Shown here: in pieces, positions 6,010 to 10,399 of the stretch
Layout: every line of letters begins with the position of its first letter
How positions within the stretch are numbered: the stretch's first letter is position 1
NCBI GenBank assembly: GCA_027073945.1
Contig: JALTEL010000139.1
Coordinates: 1-10,399 of the forward strand
Length of the DNA: 10,399 nucleotides
Source of the DNA: Caldifarciminota bacterium
Lineage (GTDB): Bacteria > WOR-3 > Hydrothermia > UBA1063 > CAJXJZ01
Direction: 5' to 3'
Notes under the pieces: generated by a model
The model's input: the letters and a program-made list of their open reading frames with translations, nothing else
Database searches by the model: none
What the model was told of the DNA's origin: nothing
Position numbers and translations under genes: made by a program

Positions 6010-7258
6010 AACGGAAATAGACGAGCAGAGGGATATTTATCTTATTAATCCTAATTATGCCTCGCAATCAGCACTTTATGCAATTCCTCTTTTGACGGAA
6101 GATGAGGTATATCTCATTATAAAAGAGAGAAACATAAGAAAGTTCAAAAATATGGATGACCTTACTTCGAGGATTCATCTCATGCCTTATGAGGCAAACT
6201 ATTTATCTTCCTATTTTACATTTAGACAGAGGTGCTCTCACCTTTATTTCAGGCTAAAACAGGATGTTTATTTCTACTATAATGTTAAATTCAAGATGGA
6301 TAAAAATCTCTATTTTACAGCCTTTGGACGAAAGGGAGATTATCATGGTATATTTAGTTTTAATGCATATAATACAAGTCTTACCATAGGAAATTTTTAT
6401 TACAGTGACAGAGGAGGGCTTTTTGATAAGAATGCCCTTCGCTTTAATAGAAATATCCCTATCCACAGAGATACATCAGGGCTTGGCATTATGCTTTCAT
6501 ACAGAAAGTTTTGTGCCTTTTATAAAGACAGTCTGTATTTCGCATCAGCAGGATTTAATAAATACGTCGGGGTAAATGCTTTGTTTTCAAAAAATGAATG
6601 GTATGGCACGGCATTCTATATACAAAAAAGCAACAAAAGAATGTTACTGTATTCAGAGCAGGGTGTGCGTAATAAAAATGTAGTGGCTTATTCGGAATTC
6701 AGGCTTACATATCCCGGTTTGCATGTATACGGGGATGTATTTTCAAGATTTGACACTGCAAGGTTAAACGGGGCTGATTTAAGAGCGACTCTTCCCCTGT
6801 ACAAGCAGGTGTCATTGTATATGAGGTCTTCTCTTTATGCAGGGAATTATAACAGGAGAATATATTCGGCATATTTATTTAAAAAGTTTTTCGTATGCAG
6901 GATATCCGTAGGACTGAAAAAATCCACCTATTCGGATAATATGCTTGTTTTTGGTATAAAAAGAGCGAGAAGGCCTTATGTGTCTTTTCGAGTTGCCAAA
7001 TCGCTAACTGCTGGGGCATACTACACTTATATAACGAGTGCACTCGGTCCATTTGAAATCAAATACTTTTTATCAAACAGAGAAAGCGATATCTATTATG
7101 ATAATAACTATTATTTTTACACGGTTTCTGGAAAGGGTGAGAGGTGGAGCATTATTATAAGGCATAAGGTAAAAAACTACAGGTTTTACATGATTTCCGA
7201 CGTAACAAACGGCATTGTGGATGTAAAGGGCATAATAACCGGGAATTTTGACCTATGA
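5954..7258 (+). CDS. secreted helix-hairpin-helix (ComEA-like) protein with beta-rich, barrel-like body
   Basis: 434 residues. Residues 1-16 are a hydrophobic export signal (MLKPLLVYFTFSLIW) without an obvious AxA cleavage site. Residues 28-88 read as a ComEA-type helix-hairpin-helix region: YLINPNYASQSALYAIPLL, then EVYLIIKERNIRKFKNMDDL, then LMPYEANYLSSYF, which resembles a second hairpin. The remaining ~345 residues are short alternating strands rich in Tyr and Phe (about one residue in five by my count), as in outer-membrane barrels, though the last residue is Leu. The HhH fold binds DNA in ComEA and otherwise mediates protein contacts. ATG 5954 is the only possible start near the signal: TGA at 5933-5935 lies upstream in frame and the next ATG is at residue 67. 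No specific function is known to me. It overlaps the Nudix gene by 56 bases and recO by four (ATGA). Confidence 0.72.
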   Translation: MLKPLLVYFTFSLIWTTNKTEIDEQRDIYLINPNYASQSALYAIPLLTEDEVYLIIKERNIRKFKNMDDLTSRIHLMPYEANYLSSYFTFRQRCSHLYFRLKQDVYFYYNVKFKMDKNLYFTAFGRKGDYHGIFSFNAYNTSLTIGNFYYSDRGGLFDKNALRFNRNIPIHRDTSGLGIMLSYRKFCAFYKDSLYFASAGFNKYVGVNALFSKNEWYGTAFYIQKSNKRMLLYSEQGVRNKNVVAYSEFRLTYPGLHVYGDVFSRFDTARLNGADLRATLPLYKQVSLYMRSSLYAGNYNRRIYSAYLFKKFFVCRISVGLKKSTYSDNMLVFGIKRARRPYVSFRVAKSLTAGAYYTYITSALGPFEIKYFLSNRESDIYYDNNYYFYTVSGKGERWSIIIRHKVKNYRFYMISDVTNGIVDVKGIITGNFDL

Positions 7259-7950
7259 AACTTATGAGAGAATTGTTTATCCCATTGAGACAGATAAATT
7301 TTATGGACAGTTCACTAATAATTACTGGAGTTGGAGAGAAAAGCGGTCTTACTGCTTTACTGGCAAAAGGCATTTTAAGGCCAAAATCAAAATTGCGCGG
7401 TGAAATAATGCCATTTTCCGTATCGGAAGTTCTTTATTTAAATAAAGAAACAAGGGAAATGCATCCCATAAGAGAGGCAAAATTGTTACAAGTATATTCG
7501 GCTGTATTCTCTAATTATGAAAAGGTGAAAGAACTGTCCCGGGTGGCAAGAGCTTTGTTGCGCAATATGCAAAAAGGACAGAATACAAATGTTTTTCCTT
7601 TATTGCAGGGATATATAGAGGCTATGGAAGCTTCTGATAATATTTGTAAGGTAACGGCCGCTTTTTTTGTTAAATTTTTGTCCGTATCAGGCTATAATCC
7701 TCAGCTATATCATTGTGTAAAATGTGGCAGGGAAACAGACCTTGAATATTTCAGTCCGCAGAGTGGAGGAGTGGTCTGCTCAGATTGTGAGCCTTACTTT
7801 AAAGATGCAATAAAAATCAATACAGGTATACTAATGGAATTGAGGAAGCTCGTTTCTATGGAATACTCGGCAATAGACAGCCTCTTTATAAGTGACATAA
7901 CCCATGATATTGTAAATTCCATGCTGCACTATCATACCAATATGAAATGA
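7255..7950 (+). CDS. recO: DNA repair protein RecO
   Basis: 231 residues, within the family's range. RecO anneals ssDNA coated with SSB and, with RecR, loads RecA in recombinational repair. The N-terminal OB-fold region has SSLIITGVGEKSGLTALLAKGILRP split across strands, with the family's AKG step at 37-39 and LRGEIMPFSVSEVLY (47-61). A helical middle (residues 75-150) ends in FFVKFLSVSGYNPQL. The four-cysteine zinc site is intact: C154 and C157 (HCVKCG) and C175 and C178 (GGVVCSDCE). The family is divergent and recognition rests on this overall pattern, which is convincing. It overlaps both neighbours by ATGA and has no strong Shine-Dalgarno, so translation is probably coupled to the upstream HhH gene. 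Confidence 0.88.
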   Translation: MKLMRELFIPLRQINFMDSSLIITGVGEKSGLTALLAKGILRPKSKLRGEIMPFSVSEVLYLNKETREMHPIREAKLLQVYSAVFSNYEKVKELSRVARALLRNMQKGQNTNVFPLLQGYIEAMEASDNICKVTAAFFVKFLSVSGYNPQLYHCVKCGRETDLEYFSPQSGGVVCSDCEPYFKDAIKINTGILMELRKLVSMEYSAIDSLFISDITHDIVNSMLHYHTNMK

Positions 7951-8852
7951 AGAAACATATTTTTAATTTTCTGAAGATTGCAGTCACAATTTTGTTGCTC
8001 TATTTCCTATTCAGAAAAATGGATTTCAAGACAATACTCACAACATTAAGACACATAAATATCTTTGTGTATCTTATAGGAGCTCTGCTTTTTTTTACAG
8101 GTATATTTCTTTCTTCAATAAGGTGGAAACTTTTTCTTGACACACTCGGTATTGAGTTTTCACTATCACAGCTATTCACCTATTTTCTGTATTCTCTTTT
8201 TCTCGCCAATTTTTTACCGTCAGGCGGACTTGATGTTGCAAGAGTGGCTTTTTTGGGTAAACAAAAATTGAAGGAGAAAATTTCTTCAACATTTATGGAC
8301 AGATTATTTGGTTTCCTTGCGATAAATATATATGTATTTTTAGGTCTGATTTACGGTTTAAAAGAGGCTTCGAAATATCGAACACTGATTTTCGGTGTAC
8401 TTGTGTTTCAGCTGATTTTTTTGTTTGTTATATTTTCGAGAAGATTGAAAAAATATGCTGTATTTATAAAAAAATTGCCTTTTGGAGAAAAGTTTTATAA
8501 CCTTTATGAAATCCTGCACTCTTTTAGGGATATTAAAGTCGTGATGTTCGCACTGGGGCTTTCCTTTGTAATTCAATTTTTGTATTCTGCGGATGCATAT
8601 ATAGTTATGAGGTCACTTCATTTATGTCCGCCCTTTACTACATCCATCTTATTTGTACCACTTATAAATTTCATATCAATGATACCCGTTACAATTTCCG
8701 GTTTTGGTGTGCGTGAAGGCGGATTTGTCTTTGTATTTTCCAGTTTTATTGGCAAGGAAGGTGCAATGACCGCTTCTCTTTTATATTACTTTACAACCTT
8801 CATTGTAAGCTTAACAGGTGGAATTTTCCTTCTCTTTTACAGGAGAAAATGA
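7947..8852 (+). CDS. integral membrane protein, lysylphosphatidylglycerol synthase TM / UPF0104 family
   Basis: 301 residues with about seven to nine membrane segments (near 8-22, 38-58, 75-90, 122-138, 147-164, 197-215, 230-250, 256-267 and 275-297). Family marks: ANFLPSGGLDVARVAFL (87-103), FMDRLFGFLA (116-125) and the re-entrant ISGFGVREGGF (250-260). This is the membrane half of MprF and of stand-alone relatives, which are proposed lipid or lipid-linked-glycan flippases or partners of envelope glycosyltransferases. No soluble aminoacyl-transferase domain is attached, so lysyl-PG synthesis itself is not expected. It sits in the inner membrane; the substrate is unknown. It overlaps recO by ATGA, and its own TGA overlaps the ATG of the following surface protein. 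Confidence 0.88.
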   Translation: MKKHIFNFLKIAVTILLLYFLFRKMDFKTILTTLRHINIFVYLIGALLFFTGIFLSSIRWKLFLDTLGIEFSLSQLFTYFLYSLFLANFLPSGGLDVARVAFLGKQKLKEKISSTFMDRLFGFLAINIYVFLGLIYGLKEASKYRTLIFGVLVFQLIFLFVIFSRRLKKYAVFIKKLPFGEKFYNLYEILHSFRDIKVVMFALGLSFVIQFLYSADAYIVMRSLHLCPPFTTSILFVPLINFISMIPVTISGFGVREGGFVFVFSSFIGKEGAMTASLLYYFTTFIVSLTGGIFLLFYRRK

Positions 8853-10399
8853 GTGTGCTTTTTGTTTATCTTATGTCCTATGCACTATATTTCAGGAATC
8901 CTCATGTTATAGAGGACTCCGTTGTTTTGAAAAAAGACACTTCAAGTCTTATACCCAGTATTCCTGATTCCGGTAATGTGTCTTTTAATTTGAAGGGTAT
9001 AAAATCTTTTATATTAACGGGTGAGGGTACATCAAACTTTGATTTCACACAGGCAATGAATCTTAGCTTTGCAGGAAAAATGGGCAGATATTGGCATGCA
9101 GAAGGACATCTTGAAGATTCCGATATGCAGGGCGCTTATGATTTGTATACTGAAAACATTATGGATATTGATAGGGTTTATATGAAGTTTTACAGGAATA
9201 CTGATACAATAAGTGTTGGCAACATAGAAGTGCTTGATAGAAGTGTGCTTGGAGGAAAAATTCACATAAAGCAGAATAAATTTAATATCATTGCTCAGGC
9301 TGGAGTGGAGAAGGGGGAAAGTTATGAAAATGAATTCTACATAGAACCGGGCAATACAGGCCCGTACAAACTTCACGGCAAAAATGGCGTTGATGTATCT
9401 ATAGTGCCTGGCTCTGAAAAGATAATCATTGAGGGGGCTATGTTACCAAAGGCCAGATATACCATGGATTATTCGCGTGGCATTTTGTTTCTTTCCCCTG
9501 GTGTTCTCTATGTAAAGCCCGTTGTATGTTTCGTTCGATTTCAGTATTATTATAGTACCAGCAAAGTATTTACGGCCAATGCACAAACATACATTAATTT
9601 AAGTGCATTAAAATTTGGTTTTAATATTCAGAGAGAATTTACAAAGCCAGACGGAATTCTAAAGGCCAGAGGTGATTATATAAGAAAGGATTCCATCTTT
9701 GTTTTTGCGGGGAGAGGCCGTGGAGATTATACAGTCAACTTCATATTTGTAGGTGACTCGGGTTCATATGTATATGATGATTCTACATTATCATACACAT
9801 TCGTTGGCTATGGAAAAGGACTTTTTAACCCTCAAACAGAAGAAAAGGCGAATTTCAGCAGGAGTAATGCGGAATTTTTTGTTGAGAATAATAATGCCAT
9901 TTACATAAGTACAAAACTTTACGGATCAGAAGACATCTCTCCTGACCAATCTTCCCGCGGCTTTGCATATTCCCAGACAATCGGCTATAAAAAAAGCAAC
10001 TTCAACACATGGCTATCTTATACAAAGCCTGAGGAGAGTTATTCAAGAGCCACGCAAGTGTATGACAGTATAAGTGATGCTTTTCAATTTGGTATTCCAA
10101 ACCAAAAGTTATTCGGATTGCAGTATCAAAATCCGGATTTTGCTGTAAATTTACATACGGGTAAAGAAGATAGCAATTTTTTCGGGCAATCCGACATATA
10201 TGCCTTAAAGCCTGTAAACCTGCGTTTTACGGGCAGGACTTTGTATCAGAAATTTACGTACCTGAGACTTGATGCGTTCAAATACGCAGCCGGCTTTGAT
10301 GCGAATTACCAGAGAAGAGAGGATACGGTCTTCAAAAGTTTAAAGCTGTTTGCTAAAAAGGCATCAGATACAGCAGGAATTATGGTTATAAAAGATAGG
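8849..10399 (+). CDS. large outer-membrane/surface protein, 5' part (runs off the window)
   Basis: Open frame of 517 codons without a stop to the window edge; the 3' end is missing. It begins at an ATGA overlap with AGGAG (8841-8845) three bases upstream. The N-terminus (MSVLFVYLMSYALYF) is a short hydrophobic export signal lacking the usual lysines. Motifs I recall from very long surface proteins of FCB-type and allied candidate phyla: AMNLSFAGKMGRYWHAEGHLE split around 69-89 with DIDRVYMKFY (106-115) and VGNIEVLD (123-130); GNTGPYKL (168-175); DVSIVPGSEKIIIEG (182-196); MDYSRGILFL (206-215); GRGRGDYTVNF (288-298); and YTFVGYGKGLFNP (316-328). After residue 330 the chain is a run of aromatic-rich strands suggesting a barrel. 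The function is not known; family placement is from memory of motif style. Confidence 0.75.
   Translation, partial: MSVLFVYLMSYALYFRNPHVIEDSVVLKKDTSSLIPSIPDSGNVSFNLKGIKSFILTGEGTSNFDFTQAMNLSFAGKMGRYWHAEGHLEDSDMQGAYDLYTENIMDIDRVYMKFYRNTDTISVGNIEVLDRSVLGGKIHIKQNKFNIIAQAGVEKGESYENEFYIEPGNTGPYKLHGKNGVDVSIVPGSEKIIIEGAMLPKARYTMDYSRGILFLSPGVLYVKPVVCFVRFQYYYSTSKVFTANAQTYINLSALKFGFNIQREFTKPDGILKARGDYIRKDSIFVFAGRGRGDYTVNFIFVGDSGSYVYDDSTLSYTFVGYGKGLFNPQTEEKANFSRSNAEFFVENNNAIYISTKLYGSEDISPDQSSRGFAYSQTIGYKKSNFNTWLSYTKPEESYSRATQVYDSISDAFQFGIPNQKLFGLQYQNPDFAVNLHTGKEDSNFFGQSDIYALKPVNLRFTGRTLYQKFTYLRLDAFKYAAGFDANYQRREDTVFKSLKLFAKKASDTAGIMVIKDR

Noticed and set aside
9032..9376. 114-codon minus-strand open frame inside the large surface-protein gene
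   Set aside because: The plus-strand frame here carries clear family motifs and continues unbroken to the window edge.

Overview
The window is an ordinary-density bacterial chromosomal segment of low G+C (judged by eye, not computed). It comes from a diderm (outer-membrane) bacterium. Evidence for the outer membrane is a lipoprotein with a lipobox, a Tyr/Phe-rich barrel-like secreted protein, and the start of a large surface protein. The large protein carries motifs I recall from the FCB superphylum and allied candidate phyla (Cloacimonadota, WOR-3/Stahlbacteria, Marinimicrobia, Gemmatimonadota and similar). That placement is inference from protein style; no rRNA or marker phylogeny is available here. 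No tRNA, rRNA, CRISPR array, insertion sequence or phage gene was seen.

Layout. At the left, on the minus strand, is a small GAF-domain protein of the free-methionine-sulfoxide-reductase type. A divergent promoter region (about 485-655) separates it from a plus-strand operon: TPR lipoprotein, argF (ornithine carbamoyltransferase) and pncA (nicotinamidase, TTG start). A 177-base gap (3229-3405) follows, with an inverted repeat and a promoter placed so that the next mRNA would be leaderless.

The rest is one tightly packed plus-strand operon of seven genes in which every gene overlaps the next: rlmI-like rRNA methyltransferase, fabD, Nudix ADP-ribose-type pyrophosphatase, a helix-hairpin-helix (ComEA-like) plus beta-rich secreted protein, recO, an LPG-synthase-TM/flippase-like integral membrane protein, and the 5' part of a large outer-membrane/surface protein that runs off the right edge.

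How the genes relate. The known genes are housekeeping: arginine synthesis, NAD salvage and ADP-ribose turnover, rRNA methylation, fatty-acid initiation and recombination repair. The less understood part is the envelope set embedded in the second operon. The most suggestive item is the secreted ComEA-like HhH protein with a barrel-like body, translationally coupled to recO; it could be a surface DNA-binding or DNA-uptake component, but this is a hypothesis. No clear new defence or mobile system is visible.
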